Below, piece by piece: positions 24,716-33,330 of a stretch of DNA of 64,000 nucleotides. Location of the stretch: assembly GCF_020514115.1 (NCBI RefSeq), contig NZ_VTKZ01000004.1:124001-188000 (forward strand), in the 5' to 3' direction. The stretch's first letter is position 1; each line of letters begins with the position of its first letter. The stretch comes from Synechococcus sp. MU1642. Lineage in GTDB: Bacteria > Cyanobacteriota > Cyanobacteriia > PCC-6307 > Cyanobiaceae. Under the pieces are notes generated by a model. That model ran no database searches, was not told the origin of the DNA, and saw only the letters and a list, made by a program, of their open reading frames with translations. The position numbers were made by a program, and so were the translations under genes.

Positions 24716-26365
24716 TTGTTGAACCGGATCAGCACCAGCAACCTGCGGGGTGACGCCTTTGGTGGCTTGACCGCCGCGGTGATTGCTCTGCCGATGGCTC
24801 TGGCCTTCGGGGTTGCCGCAACGGGCGACCCTGCCCCTGGGCTTTGGGGGGCCGTGATCATCGGCTTGGTGGCGTCTGTTTTCGGCGGAACGCCCACCTT
24901 GATCTCCGAACCCACCGGTCCGATGACGGTGGTGTTCACCTCGGTGATCCTGAGCTTCACCGCCACCGCTCCGGACAAGGAAACGGCGATGGCCATGGCC
25001 TTCACCGTCGTCATCCTGGCGGGCCTGTTCCAAATCCTTTTCGGCGTCTTCCGTCTGGGTCGATACGTCACCCAGATGCCCTACACGGTGATCTCCGGCT
25101 TCATGTCGGGGATTGGAGCGATCTTGGTGATTCTCCAGCTGCCCGCCTTCCTGGGGCAGACCGTACCGGGCGGGGTGATGGGAACCCTGTCCAGCCTGCC
25201 GGACTTGATTGCTGGTATTCAGCCTATGGAGCTGTCGCTGGCTTTGATCACTGTCGCGATCCTCTGGTTCACCCCAGCCAGTGTGAAGCGTTTCTGTCCG
25301 CCGCAGCTGTTGGCTCTGGTGTTGGGAACGGTTCTGTCGATGACCTTGTTCCACGACGCTGGCCTCAAGACCATTCCGCCGTTCAACGCTGAGCTTCCCA
25401 GCTTGCATGTGCCCACCTTTTCGGGTGGACAGCTGCGTTTGATGTTCGTGGATGCAGCTGTGCTGGGCATGCTCGGCTGCATCGATGCGCTGCTCACGTC
25501 TGTTGTGGCCGACAGCCTCACCCGCACAGAGCACAACTCAAACAAGGAATTGGTTGGCCAGGGACTGGCCAACATTGCTTCGGGCGTCTTTGGAGGACTG
25601 CCTGGAGCGGGAGCCACCATGGGCACCGTGGTCAACATTCAGGCCGGTGGACGTTCGGCCCTATCGGGCATTGTCCGGGCAGTGATTCTGATGGTGGTCG
25701 TCTTGGCCGCTGCCCCTCTCGCATCCACGATTCCCCTCGCTGTGCTGGCGGGCATCGCCCTGAAGGTGGGCATCGACATCATCGATTGGGATTTCCTCCA
25801 ACGGGCCCATCATCTCTCGGTGAAAGCGGCCGTGATCACTTACGGCGTGATTGCACTCACGGTGCTGGTCGATCTCATCACTGCAGTGGGCATAGGTGTT
25901 TTCGTGGCCAACGTTCTCACCATTGATCGGATGAGTGCGTTGCAGTCCAGAAAAGTGAAAACGATCAGCACCGCCGATGATGATGTTGAGCTGACGAATG
26001 AAGAGCAGGTTTTGCTGGATCAGGCCTCCGGCAAGGTTTTGTTGTTCCAGCTCGCCGGTCCGATGATCTTCGGTGTGGCCAAGGCCATCTCGCGCGAGCA
26101 CAACGCCATTGGCAATTGTCAGGCGGTGGTCTTCGACCTTTCCGAGGTGTCACACCTGGGGGTCACCGCTGCAATCGCCCTCGAGAATGCCGTCAAGGAA
26201 GCGATTGAAGAAGGCCGTCAGGTGTTCCTGGTGGGTGCAACCGGCAGCACTGAGAAGCGTCTTCAGAAGCTGAAGCTGTTGGAACGGCTTCCCCAAAGCC
26301 ACATCAGTGGTGATCGTCTTGATGCCTTGCGCCTTGCCGTGAACGGTTTGCCGCTGAATGTCTGA
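24716..26365 (+). CDS. bicA: Low-affinity sodium-dependent bicarbonate transporter BicA (SulP)
   Basis: The 549-residue SulP protein closely follows cyanobacterial Bic[25 protein letters not shown] at the N-terminus, [36 protein letters not shown], then a C-terminal STAS domain (about residues 430-549, [20 protein letters not shown]). It imports bicarbonate with sodium to feed the carboxysome. The start is TTG 24716 with no better ATG. It is followed by pyrC, overlapping by eight bases. Confidence 0.93.
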   Translation: MLNRISTSNLRGDAFGGLTAAVIALPMALAFGVAATGDPAPGLWGAVIIGLVASVFGGTPTLISEPTGPMTVVFTSVILSFTATAPDKETAMAMAFTVVILAGLFQILFGVFRLGRYVTQMPYTVISGFMSGIGAILVILQLPAFLGQTVPGGVMGTLSSLPDLIAGIQPMELSLALITVAILWFTPASVKRFCPPQLLALVLGTVLSMTLFHDAGLKTIPPFNAELPSLHVPTFSGGQLRLMFVDAAVLGMLGCIDALLTSVVADSLTRTEHNSNKELVGQGLANIASGVFGGLPGAGATMGTVVNIQAGGRSALSGIVRAVILMVVVLAAAPLASTIPLAVLAGIALKVGIDIIDWDFLQRAHHLSVKAAVITYGVIALTVLVDLITAVGIGVFVANVLTIDRMSALQSRKVKTISTADDDVELTNEEQVLLDQASGKVLLFQLAGPMIFGVAKAISREHNAIGNCQAVVFDLSEVSHLGVTAAIALENAVKEAIEEGRQVFLVGATGSTEKRLQKLKLLERLPQSHISGDRLDALRLAVNGLPLNV

Positions 26366-27404
26366 TCAGATCTCGATCATCGCTCCAGATGATTGGCATG
26401 TTCATCTCCGCGATGGAGAGATGCTGAACCAGGTTGTGGCTTTCACAGCCCGCCGTTTTCAGCGCGCCATCGTGATGCCTAACCTGCGTCCCCCTGTGAC
26501 CACGGTGGCTGCTGCACGTGCTTACTGCGACCGCATTCAGGCGGTTTGCCCCGCTGATCTGGAGTTCACGCCCCTGATGACGGCGTATCTCACGGATTCG
26601 ATTTCCCCTGCCGAGCTGGAGACGGGGTTTCGCGAGGGCGTCTTTGCTGCGGCCAAGCTTTATCCGGCCAACGCCACCACCAATTCCGCAGCAGGGGTGA
26701 CGGATCTGCTGGAGATCGATCCTGTGCTGGAAACGATGGCCCGGATCGGCATGCCATTGCTGATCCACGGTGAAGTCACGGATAGCGAGATCGACATCTT
26801 CGACCGTGAGGCGGTGTTCATCGAACGCCATCTGGCACCGCTGCGGGACCGCCATCCCGAGCTGAAGGTTGTGTTCGAGCACATCACCACCGAGCAAGCG
26901 GTGCAGTACGTCAGCTCAGCGGATCGTCATCTCGCCGCCACCATCACCCCCCACCATCTCCACATCAATCGCAACGCCATGTTTGCTGGCGGGTTGCGGA
27001 GCGATTTTTATTGCCTCCCCGTGGCCAAACGGGAATGTCACCGACAGGCCCTGCGCCGGGCGGCCACCAGCGGTGACCCACGCTTCTTCCTCGGCACCGA
27101 CACGGCACCGCATGAGCGGGTATCCAAAGAAAGTTCCTGCGGATGCGCAGGCATCTTCAATGCACCCTTCGCCCTGGAGAGCTATGCCCAGGTTTTTGAT
27201 GAGGAAGGCGCTTTGGCCAATCTCGAAGCCTTCACCAGTCTGAATGGCCCTGCCTTTTACAACCTTCCGGTCAATAGCCGTCAGATCACGTTGCAACGTC
27301 GTGACCATCTTGTGCCGGAACTTGTGAATGGACTGGTTCCTTTCCATGCTGGAGAGATCTTGTCCTGGGCAGTCGCCGATGCATCTGATCAAGTTCAGCT
27401 CTGA
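26358..27404 (+). CDS. pyrC: Dihydroorotase
   Basis: The 348-residue product is the class II (PyrC) type: [10 protein letters not shown] supplies two metal histidines, [13 protein letters not shown] the carboxylated lysine, LIHGEV and FEHITT further ligands, and LGTDTAPH the catalytic aspartate. It closes the dihydroorotate ring in pyrimidine synthesis. Length is normal. It overlaps bicA by eight bases and the thioredoxin-like gene by 26, so the three are likely one transcript. Confidence 0.95.
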   Translation: MSDQISIIAPDDWHVHLRDGEMLNQVVAFTARRFQRAIVMPNLRPPVTTVAAARAYCDRIQAVCPADLEFTPLMTAYLTDSISPAELETGFREGVFAAAKLYPANATTNSAAGVTDLLEIDPVLETMARIGMPLLIHGEVTDSEIDIFDREAVFIERHLAPLRDRHPELKVVFEHITTEQAVQYVSSADRHLAATITPHHLHINRNAMFAGGLRSDFYCLPVAKRECHRQALRRAATSGDPRFFLGTDTAPHERVSKESSCGCAGIFNAPFALESYAQVFDEEGALANLEAFTSLNGPAFYNLPVNSRQITLQRRDHLVPELVNGLVPFHAGEILSWAVADASDQVQL

Positions 27405-27681
27405 AGATTGCGGCACCTGTCACCGCATGAGTCACTACGACGGCAAGGTGGCCGAGGAACTCGGCTGCAGCTTCATCTCCGTGATGCTGCAGGACACGGA
27501 GATGTATCGGAAATACCGGAAGATTCTTCTCAAGCAATACCCCAACAAGGAGGGGATGGGCTGGCCTACCTATCTGCTAGTGAACGATCCTGATGGAGAT
27601 TTTTCGATCGAAGGAGAACTGAAGGGCGGCATGCCCAAGGGAGATTTCCGCACCAAGCTCGCTGAGTTGCTGCCGTCTTGA
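27379..27681 (+). CDS. Thioredoxin-like protein with a CGTC motif
   Basis: A 100-residue thioredoxin-fold protein. It begins [21 protein letters not shown] with a CGTC redox motif, followed by [13 protein letters not shown] and [13 protein letters not shown], where the cis-proline is in WPT. It is probably a cytoplasmic thiol reductase. The motif differs from the CGPC of general thioredoxins, so the partner may be special. The start at ATG 27379, inside the end of pyrC, matches the domain start. A longer N-terminal extension in this frame would be pyrC shadow. Confidence 0.8.
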   Translation: MHLIKFSSEDCGTCHRMSHYDGKVAEELGCSFISVMLQDTEMYRKYRKILLKQYPNKEGMGWPTYLLVNDPDGDFSIEGELKGGMPKGDFRTKLAELLPS

Positions 27682-27688
27682 TGGCGGG

Positions 27689-27777
27689 TGGTGGGGGCAG
27701 GGGGACTTGAACCCCCACAGGCCTTTCGGCCCAAGCGATTTTAAGTCGCGTGCGTCTACCGATTCCGCCATGCCCCC
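27689..27777 (-). tRNA. tRNA-Leu(UAA)
   Basis: An 89-base class II tRNA on the minus strand. Acceptor GGGGGCA pairs with TGCCCCC. The D-arm reads GCGGAATCGGTAGACGC. The anticodon loop CTTAAAA holds TAA (complement of 27741-27743). A long variable arm (TGGGCCGAAAGGCCTG) and T-arm GGGGG-TTCAAGT-CCCCC follow, and the CCA end is encoded. There is no group I intron, which many other cyanobacteria have in this tRNA. Confidence 0.96.
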
Positions 27778-27816
27778 GCCAGGACATCTTAGATTTCCCC
27801 AAGCTGTCCTCAAGCC

Positions 27817-28068
27817 TTGGACCTATCGTCCCTGCTTTCTCAAGTCCCACAGGACACGTTGTTGGTTCTATTGGCCTACATCGTTCTGGGCGGCCTTTAT
27901 CTCGTTGTGATTCCCCTCGCCCTCTACGCGTGGATGAATCAGCGTTGGCATCGCATGGGCAAACTGGAGCGTCTGGGGATTTATGGAATGGTCTTCTTCT
28001 TTTTCCCAGGGATGATCCTGTTTGCCCCCTTCCTCAATTTCCGGCTGAGCGGGCAAGGAGACGTCTGA
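27817..28068 (+). CDS. ndhL: NDH-1 subunit L
   Basis: The 83-residue protein has two membrane helices ([23 protein letters not shown] and [21 protein letters not shown]) with the conserved loop [14 protein letters not shown] between them, as in NdhL. NdhL belongs to the membrane arm of the cyanobacterial NDH-1 complex, which serves respiration, cyclic flow and CO2 uptake. It is one base from DUF3007 and close to trpA, a conserved cyanobacterial order. Confidence 0.92.
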   Translation: MDLSSLLSQVPQDTLLVLLAYIVLGGLYLVVIPLALYAWMNQRWHRMGKLERLGIYGMVFFFFPGMILFAPFLNFRLSGQGDV

Positions 28069-28069
28069 A

Positions 28070-28426
28070 TTGACGCGTGGCAAGGTTCTTCTGATCGGAC
28101 TTGCAGTCCTCCTGCTTGGAGCGCTTGGGCAGGTCGGTTTTCAGGCTGCAGGCTTTGAGGGGTTTTCGGCAGGGATTGCTGCTGAGGCCCTGCTTGTTGT
28201 GATTGTGGTGGTGTGGACAAGTTCTTATCTGTTTCGTGTGGTCACCGGCCAGATGACCTACATGAACCAACGGCGTCGCTACCGCGAGGTCTACGACAAA
28301 GAGGAAGCTGAGGCGCTTCAAGCCCGATTTGACGCTCTCTCCGAGGAGGAACAGCAGGAACTGCTGCGCAAGATTGGAGCGGATGCTTCGGTTCCCACGG
28401 ACGGTGAGGCCCCCGTCGACTCATAG
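28070..28426 (+). CDS. DUF3007 family membrane protein
   Basis: The 118-residue protein has two hydrophobic segments ([19 protein letters not shown] and [16 protein letters not shown]), then [20 protein letters not shown] and a coiled acidic tail. This matches DUF3007, a cyanobacterial and plastid family usually next to ndhL. The likely start is TTG 28070, directly after the ndhL stop. Function unknown. The position suggests a link to NDH-1 or thylakoid biogenesis. Confidence 0.85.
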   Translation: MTRGKVLLIGLAVLLLGALGQVGFQAAGFEGFSAGIAAEALLVVIVVVWTSSYLFRVVTGQMTYMNQRRRYREVYDKEEAEALQARFDALSEEEQQELLRKIGADASVPTDGEAPVDS

Positions 28427-28460
28427 GCTTCCGAAGTTTGTTCCTGGTCGGTTGACCGAG

Positions 28461-29276
28461 ATGCCCAATCAGCAGTCCTCTTCCATCGCCCAGCGCTTTG
28501 AGCAGCTGAAGCAGGACGGTCGCCTCGCCTTGATGCCATTCCTAATGGCCGGCGATCCGGATCTCGCAGTCACCGCTGATGTGCTCCTCAGTCTGCAAAG
28601 CGCGGGTGCCGACATGGTGGAACTGGGAATGCCGTACAGCGACCCACTCGCTGATGGGCCGGTTATTCAGGCTGCTGCTTCTCGTGCCCTTGATGCTGGA
28701 ACCACCCCTACGGGTGTTCTGGACATGCTGCGGTCGTTGAAAGGGCAGCTGCAGATTCCCGTGATCCTGTTCACGTATTCCAATCCACTGCTCAATGTGG
28801 GGATGGAGGCGTTTTGCCAGTCTGCAGCGGAGGTTGGAGCCGCGGGTTTGGTGGTTCCTGATCTACCCCTCGAAGAGGCGGAGCGGTTGTCGACAATCGC
28901 AGAGCTTCATGGCTTGGATTTGGTGCTCTTGGTTGCACCTACCACGCCCCAAGATCGAATGGGTCGGATTGCGACATGCAGCCGAGGTTTCACTTACCTG
29001 GTGAGTGTCACCGGTGTAACCGGTGAGCGAGCACAGATGGAAAGCAGGGTTGAAGGTTTGGTCCAGCAACTCAAACAAACCTCGCCGGTTCCTGTTGCCG
29101 TTGGCTTCGGGATCTCCGGTGCGGAGCAGGTGCGTCAGGTTCGGGGCTGGGGTGCCGATGGAGCGATTGTGGGTAGTGCACTTGTGAAACGGATGGCTGC
29201 AGCATCTTCAGGAGAAATTGCTCAGGAAGCTGGTCGTTTTTGCGCTGAGTTGCGTGCCGCCGCTGATCAGCCCTAG
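28461..29276 (+). CDS. trpA: Tryptophan synthase alpha subunit
   Basis: A 271-residue TIM-barrel protein with the catalytic glutamate and aspartate in [16 protein letters not shown], then [22 protein letters not shown] and a phosphate-binding C-terminal [10 protein letters not shown] ... GAIVGSALV. It cleaves indole-glycerol phosphate to indole for TrpB. The start is ATG 28461 ([16 protein letters not shown]), where homologues begin. The same frame is open further upstream but only as antisense or overlap with DUF3007. Last gene of the ndhL group. Confidence 0.95.
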   Translation: MPNQQSSSIAQRFEQLKQDGRLALMPFLMAGDPDLAVTADVLLSLQSAGADMVELGMPYSDPLADGPVIQAAASRALDAGTTPTGVLDMLRSLKGQLQIPVILFTYSNPLLNVGMEAFCQSAAEVGAAGLVVPDLPLEEAERLSTIAELHGLDLVLLVAPTTPQDRMGRIATCSRGFTYLVSVTGVTGERAQMESRVEGLVQQLKQTSPVPVAVGFGISGAEQVRQVRGWGADGAIVGSALVKRMAAASSGEIAQEAGRFCAELRAAADQP

Positions 29277-29301
29277 TGGCTGCCATCCCGCTCAAGCCAT
29301 G

Positions 29302-29326
29302 AAAAAACCCAGCGCTGGCCGGGGTT
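29302..29326 (-). terminator. Rho-independent terminator for the AbrB gene
   Basis: On the minus strand AACCCC ... CCAGCGCTGG ... GGGTT forms a G+C-rich hairpin followed by six T. It lies 22 bases after the AbrB-family stop and may also stop trpA transcripts from the other side. Confidence 0.6.
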
Positions 29327-29347
29327 GCATTGCTTTCAAAGGTTCAA

Positions 29348-29719
29348 TCACTCTTCGTCTTCGTCAGTGGCACCTACAGGTGTCAGACGGATTTGTTTGC
29401 GACCCAGTTTGATTTCAAATTCATCTCCAGACTTCAGGTCGAGCAGCGCCGTATACGCCTTGCCGATGAGCAGATTGCCGTTGCCTTGCACAGTGGCCAC
29501 ATAGCTGAGTTTGCGGCCGCCTTTGCCCACGCCGCCAATACCACCCACGCCAAGACTGACGCCTTTGGCTTCTAGCAGCGCTTCGTAAAAAGCGGTGAAA
29601 TTCAGACGTTCAGTACCATCCTTTTTGTTGGAGACATAGCCACAGGTACGAACAAGATCAGACTTGCTGACGTCACCCAGGTCTTTGACTTTATTGAGAA
29701 GGTCGCTCCCAGTGAGCAT
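29348..29719 (-). CDS. Cyanobacterial AbrB-family transcription regulator
   Basis: The 123-residue product fits cyAbrB: an N-terminal helical part (MLTGSDLLNKVKDLGDVSKSDLVRTCGY), a glycine-rich hinge (GVGGIGGVGKGG) and a C-terminal AbrB-like DNA-binding fold (NGNLLIGKAYTALLDLKSGDEFEIKLGRKQIRL), in the order typical of cyanobacteria. cyAbrB proteins tune carbon and nitrogen genes and other targets. The protein ends acidic (DEDEE). Confidence 0.88.
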   Translation of the reverse strand: MLTGSDLLNKVKDLGDVSKSDLVRTCGYVSNKKDGTERLNFTAFYEALLEAKGVSLGVGGIGGVGKGGRKLSYVATVQGNGNLLIGKAYTALLDLKSGDEFEIKLGRKQIRLTPVGATDEDEE

Positions 29720-29817
29720 CGCTTTCGAGAGAAATCAACCTTCACAACATAGCCCTTGTTCCAGTCTTTATGCCATCATTTTTCACTGAAAAGTTCTTCG
29801 TTGTTTCACCCTTCGCT

Positions 29818-30087
29818 ATGGCACGTTTCGTCTTGTGGGGCACTTACTGCACGGATGCTCTTGCGAAGCGTGCTCCTTATCGTGATGAGCACCTCGCTCG
29901 TCTTCAGGCTCTTAAAGAGCAGGGGACGCTGGTCACACTTGGTCCCACCGAAGGAAGCACCCACGTTTTCGGAATCTTCGAAGCAGACAACATCTACGCC
30001 GTTCGCAAGCTGGTTGAGGACGACATCTATTGGAAGCAGAGGATTTGGACGGCGCTTGAGGTTTATCCCTGGGTCCAAGCGTTCTGA
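29818..30087 (+). CDS. YCII-related (YciI-like) protein
   Basis: The 89-residue dimeric alpha-beta-barrel protein begins MARFVLWGTYC and shows RAPYRDEHLARLQALKEQGTLVTLGP with the conserved His/Asp pair, ending DIYWKQRIWTALEVYPW. YciI proteins are small possible enzymes or domains of unknown reaction. The start at 29818 fits the family. Two earlier ATGs in the frame would add residues not typical of it. Its end overlaps the convergent cytochrome gene by 25 bases. Confidence 0.8.
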   Translation: MARFVLWGTYCTDALAKRAPYRDEHLARLQALKEQGTLVTLGPTEGSTHVFGIFEADNIYAVRKLVEDDIYWKQRIWTALEVYPWVQAF

Positions 30088-30419
30088 GCCTGGATGAGGA
30101 CCCATTCGGCCACGAGCTGATCCCCATCAGTCCCAAGAACGTCGGCATAACCGCTCATTTGGCCTCGCCCTCCCCGGGCGATGGCTGCGATGGCCGTCAC
30201 CGTCGCAATCTCATCACGCTCGAGGGTCTTCAGCTTCAGGTTTTTCCCACGGCGAATGATGTTGCCACCGTTGATGTGGCATCCAGCGCAATGCTGTTCG
30301 AACAACAGAGCGCCGGGGCTGGTGTCTGCCCCGGCTGCAAGCGATGCTCCGGTTGATCCAAGGCTCAGCAGCAGAACTAGAAACGCACCAATGCAGCAGC
30401 GCAGGACTTGGCTCAGCAC
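30063..30419 (-). CDS. c6-like class I cytochrome c
   Basis: A Sec signal peptide (CIGAFLVLLLSLGSTGASLAAG) leads to a mature domain of about 88 residues with the haem site CAGCH and an axial methionine in GRGQMSGYAD. The INGGNIIRRGKNLKLKTLERD segment resembles c6, but the rest diverges from the petJ product at 41382-41759, so a c6B/c6C-like role is possible. It would carry electrons in the thylakoid lumen or periplasm. It is followed by a DUF3136-like gene and a Nif11-cupin gene upstream. Confidence 0.82.
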   Translation of the reverse strand: MLSQVLRCCIGAFLVLLLSLGSTGASLAAGADTSPGALLFEQHCAGCHINGGNIIRRGKNLKLKTLERDEIATVTAIAAIARGGRGQMSGYADVLGTDGDQLVAEWVLIQAQNAWTQG

Positions 30420-30438
30420 AGGGATGGTGTGGCTTTGA

Positions 30439-30672
30439 TCAGTCTGCTTGAGCAGGTGATGCCTCCTTTTGGTATCGCTGGATCAGTTCGTCGGGAGAGC
30501 GGTAGTCCTTCGGAAGCGAAGTGTGCAACCTGTTGAGGTAATCCCAGCAGACTGTCCGGCGAATGGTGTTGAGGTCGCTTCCATCGGCAACAAGGCGACG
30601 AAGGGCCTGGCAGTAGGTCGAGAATCCAGCTTCCAGATCTCCGATGGTGAGTGCCTTGGTTGCAGACGGCAT
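30439..30672 (-). CDS. DUF3136-like small protein
   Basis: The 77-residue protein reads LTIGDLEAGFSTYCQALRRLV, then TVCWDYLNRLHTSLPKDYRSPDELIQRY, a helical small protein with two conserved cysteines, as in the cyanobacterial DUF3136 family. A frameshifted paralogue lies at 10797-11023. It sits just upstream of the c6-like cytochrome on the same strand (19 bases) and is probably cotranscribed with it. No function is known. Confidence 0.72.
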   Translation of the reverse strand: MPSATKALTIGDLEAGFSTYCQALRRLVADGSDLNTIRRTVCWDYLNRLHTSLPKDYRSPDELIQRYQKEASPAQAD

Positions 30673-30762
30673 GAAACAGAAGGTCAGGATTTACTGACTT
30701 TTGCGTCCATCTCTGATTTGGTCTGTTGTCAGGATCACTGTTGAAGGTGTGTGGTGGTCCTC

Positions 30763-31293
30763 ATGGCGGAGCCGGATCTGATCCGTTTCCTCAACAAGAT
30801 TTCCCAACTTCAGGTCCTTGCGGAGCGTGTGCAGAACGACTCCAGCAGCCGTGAACAGTTGGCGGCTTGTGCTGATCACAACCAGGTTGTTCAGCTGGCC
30901 CAATCCTGGGGCTTCGACATCGGTCGGCGCTGGGGTGAGCGTGACCACGCGCCGGGAGGAGAATCCAACCTGTTGGCGACCCCGTGCCCTCCTCCCGGTG
31001 AAGAATCAACGCGAGTGTTGGCGTCTGCCGAGACGTGGAGATTGCTGCTGATTGCATCCAACGGCTACTGGTCACCCCATGACGAATGGATGGACCAGGC
31101 CGATCACGAATGGGTGCTTGTGTTGCGGGGAAGCGCCTGTGTTGCCCTGCAGAACCCCGATCGGATTGTGGATCTCAGTCCTGGCGATCATCTTTTGATT
31201 CCGCCCCATCAACGCCACAAGGTGGAGCGCACGGATCCCGATCCTGGAACCCTCTGGCTGGCCATGCACTGGGATGCCACTTCTGTCCACTGA
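30763..31293 (+). CDS. Nif11-domain and cupin fusion protein
   Basis: Residues 1-60 match a Nif11 domain (DLIRFLNKISQLQVLAERVQ ... ADHNQVVQLAQSWGFDIG). After a linker, residues about 85-176 form a cupin (WVLVLRGSACVALQ ... LSPGDHLLIPPHQRHKVERT), with H residues at the usual metal positions. Nif11 domains are best known as leaders of nitrile-hydratase-like peptides but also occur in stand-alone proteins. The cupin half could be an enzyme or sensor. ATG 30763 is preferred over GTG 30751. The fusion is unusual. Confidence 0.8.
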   Translation: MAEPDLIRFLNKISQLQVLAERVQNDSSSREQLAACADHNQVVQLAQSWGFDIGRRWGERDHAPGGESNLLATPCPPPGEESTRVLASAETWRLLLIASNGYWSPHDEWMDQADHEWVLVLRGSACVALQNPDRIVDLSPGDHLLIPPHQRHKVERTDPDPGTLWLAMHWDATSVH

Positions 31294-31768
31294 GGCACAC
31301 CATTCCCACCGTGGGTTGGACAGGCCCCGAAAGGCAATGAGCACGACAGCTGATTGCCGCCGGCTTCATCGCTGACGAGAGTGAGTGCATCGAGATCGGA
31401 GGAGCCCATGACGGTCGACACTCCACCTGAGCAAACCCCAGAAGCAGATTGACTTTCTGGCCCCTGCTCCAACAGTTTCCACCCACTCGTAAGCGATTCG
31501 TCTGGCGCGACAACGAAGAGCGTCAAGCCAGTCGACTCCCCTCTGCATCGTTCGTAGGTGCCCCGCAGGAGAGCCGCTTTACACCTGGACCTGATGGCCC
31601 CAGGGTGCCTAGAGCCAGACGCTTCGACCTTCCCGTCTCAGTTCCATTGCTAAAGAAGATTTCCCAAGGCATCAGACACTGAAGTTGAGGTCGATTGCCA
31701 TGCGCAAACGAGCGAGTTAGGCCGTCTTTCCACCTGGAAGGCCGGCCTTCCTGTTGGCTCGTCAACCC
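31294..31768. other. Stretch without a convincing gene
   Basis: Only short overlapping frames of poor coding quality occur on either strand, with no clear start, domain or RNA fold. It separates the Nif11-cupin gene from the convergent PsiE-like gene and may be decayed coding sequence. Confidence 0.4.
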
Positions 31769-32263
31769 TCAGTCTGGGAAATCAAGCTTGGTGGCTGATC
31801 CTCCCCATCCCAGTCGCTTACGGGAGGGAGTGGCATTGGCACGCTTCACCAACCAGTAAGCGGCTGAAAGTGAGACGACTGCGATGCCAAGGCCCACCAG
31901 AAGTTGGGGTTTGTTTTCAGCGCCTGAGGGCAACACGATTACCTTTCGAGCCACTGCGGTCAGCGCGGTGACCAGAACCAGTTCGATCTGCACCACGTGG
32001 CGTCTTAGGTAACTGGTGATGTTCTGCAGCACCTCAAGGGCGATCAAAACGGTGAGCAGATCTCCGAGGATCTTGATCAGGTCATCACCCAACCACGTTG
32101 CAGTTGACCCAGCCAGCAACTTGGAGCCCAAGGAAATCATCAGCTTGATGATGGCGGCGCTGATCACCACAGCCGTGATGAGGGTTAGCAGGCGGGCGAC
32201 TTCACGCTCACCAGCATCAACCAAACCAAGGAAACTTCTCTTGGAACGAGTGGGTTCGCTCAC
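31769..32263 (-). CDS. PsiE-like membrane protein
   Basis: The 164-residue product has four hydrophobic segments (TLITAVVISAAIIKLMISLG, LIKILGDLLTVLIALEVLQNI, IELVLVTALTAVARKVIVL, LLVGLGIAVVSLSAAYWLV) and the conserved ALEVLQNITSYLRRH motif of the phosphate-starvation-inducible PsiE family (PF06146). The start is GTG 32263 (VSEPTRSKRSF). More upstream frame is shadow. Its role is unclear even in other bacteria. No Pho box was identified by eye. Confidence 0.78.
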   Translation of the reverse strand: MSEPTRSKRSFLGLVDAGEREVARLLTLITAVVISAAIIKLMISLGSKLLAGSTATWLGDDLIKILGDLLTVLIALEVLQNITSYLRRHVVQIELVLVTALTAVARKVIVLPSGAENKPQLLVGLGIAVVSLSAAYWLVKRANATPSRKRLGWGGSATKLDFPD

Positions 32264-32268
32264 GGGGT

Positions 32269-32472
32269 TCAGTCGTTGAAGGGGTTGTAGCGAGGGCGAG
32301 CTTTGGTGTCGCTGGCCGGGTTGACCACTTTGGTGTCGCAGGTGACCGAACCGTCTTCTGCCGTGACGCAATCGGCTTCAATTTTGCTGTCTTTACCTGT
32401 GGCACTTCCCGGTCCCCGCACCCACCCCTCGGTTTGCGCAAAGGCCGAGGAACCGCTGAACACCGACATCAT
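32269..32472 (-). CDS. Small, probably secreted protein, 67 aa
   Basis: The frame ends SDTKARPRYNPFND. Before it lies VFSGSSAFAQTEGWVRGPGSATGKDSK, where the Ala-X-Ala before QTEG looks like a signal cleavage site. From ATG 32472 the signal would be very short, so the true start may be a non-ATG codon a little upstream. Two cysteines (ADCVTAE, TCDTKV) may form a disulphide. Similar small secreted proteins occur in marine Synechococcus, function unknown. Six bases from the PsiE-like gene. Confidence 0.5.
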   Translation of the reverse strand: MMSVFSGSSAFAQTEGWVRGPGSATGKDSKIEADCVTAEDGSVTCDTKVVNPASDTKARPRYNPFND

Positions 32473-32551
32473 CACAGAAAACAGGCGCTGAAGGGTTGAG
32501 TGGGCGTCATCGTGGAGATGTCTGAGCCACCACTTTGCCCGTGTCGGCGCC

Positions 32552-32872
32552 CTAATCGGTGCAGTCGTCTCGAATTTCCTGCAAAAGAAGATCAAGTTGG
32601 CCGAACGGATCGTCCTCGGCTGTTGCGACACCGGCATTCTCGCTTGAGGGCTGGCCATGCCATTCGGCTTCAACACTGCAAAGCCGATCCGCCAGTCCAG
32701 CCAGTCCATGCAGTTTGTGTTCGCGCTCCAGCACCTCCAGCAGGGCTGGCATTCGGGTCGACACAGCACGCAAGTTTCGACGCAGGTCGGCCTGTGTGCG
32801 CCCTTGCTGCTTCAACCAGTCCTTCAGCAGCAGAGTGAGATCCGCTTCAAATTCAGGGGTCCAGCCAGACAT
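32552..32872 (-). CDS. Hypothetical protein, 106 aa
   Basis: A soluble acidic helical protein: MSGWTPEFEADLTLLLKDWLKQQGRTQADLRRNLRAVSTRMPALLEVL, followed by VEAEWHGQPSSENAG and a C-terminal DPFGQLDLLLQEI. The QGRTQADLRRNL part resembles a short helix-turn-helix, but this is weak. It precedes the small secreted protein and PsiE-like genes on the same strand. Function unknown. Confidence 0.65.
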   Translation of the reverse strand: MSGWTPEFEADLTLLLKDWLKQQGRTQADLRRNLRAVSTRMPALLEVLEREHKLHGLAGLADRLCSVEAEWHGQPSSENAGVATAEDDPFGQLDLLLQEIRDDCTD

Positions 32873-32896
32873 TGATCAGCGATTCAGTTCAGCGAT

Positions 32897-33262
32897 TCAG
32901 TGCACAAGAGGAAACCAGCGATCCAGTTTCCGGCGAGCCCGCATCCGGATTGCTGGAGTGACGTGATTGCTCCACAAACCCACCATGGCCGTAAGCGCCA
33001 CCAGATCATCACTGAAACCGGCCACCGGCAGCAGGTCTGGAATCAGGTCGGCTGGCATTAAGAGATAGCTAAGGGCCGCGAGCATGGTCAGCCGCGCGGC
33101 TGAGGGGGTCTCGGGGTCAAGCATCAACTCCAGGGCTTCCAGGGCTGGGACGGCAAGACCTCTGCCGGCTCGCTGCAAAAGGCGCTGCAGCAGGCTTTCG
33201 TCGATCACCTCCCGTTCAAGCACGTCGGCTTCAACGGTGGTATGCGCAGCATGATCAGCCAT
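32897..33262 (-). CDS. YkvA-like DUF1232 membrane protein
   Basis: The 121-residue product holds the DUF1232 signature AALSYLLMPADLIPDLLPVAGFSDDLVAL in its middle, preceded by a helical part (SLLQRLLQRAGRGLAVPALEALELML) and followed by a basic end. DUF1232 proteins are small membrane-associated proteins of unknown role. Start ATG 33262 (MADHAAHTT) is chosen, because residues further upstream are not protein-like. It lies about 70 bases after the sigma factor gene on the same strand. Confidence 0.82.
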   Translation of the reverse strand: MADHAAHTTVEADVLEREVIDESLLQRLLQRAGRGLAVPALEALELMLDPETPSAARLTMLAALSYLLMPADLIPDLLPVAGFSDDLVALTAMVGLWSNHVTPAIRMRARRKLDRWFPLVH

Positions 33263-33330
33263 GCAAAAGGAACCGATTGGACCCACTCTCCCCAGCCCCT
33301 CAGCAAAACGCCAGCGGGGCGTGCCGATGT

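Noticed and set aside
24644-25534. Long minus-strand frame opposite bicA
   Set aside because: A shadow of a clear SulP transporter with His/Gln/Arg-rich antisense composition.
31209-31765. Several short ORFs between the Nif11-cupin and PsiE-like genes
   Set aside because: Low coding quality on both strands, and the longest overlaps the end of a well-supported gene.
32879-32901. Short repeat AGCGATTCAGT
   Set aside because: Two copies only, at a gene end; no sign of a mobile or regulatory repeat.
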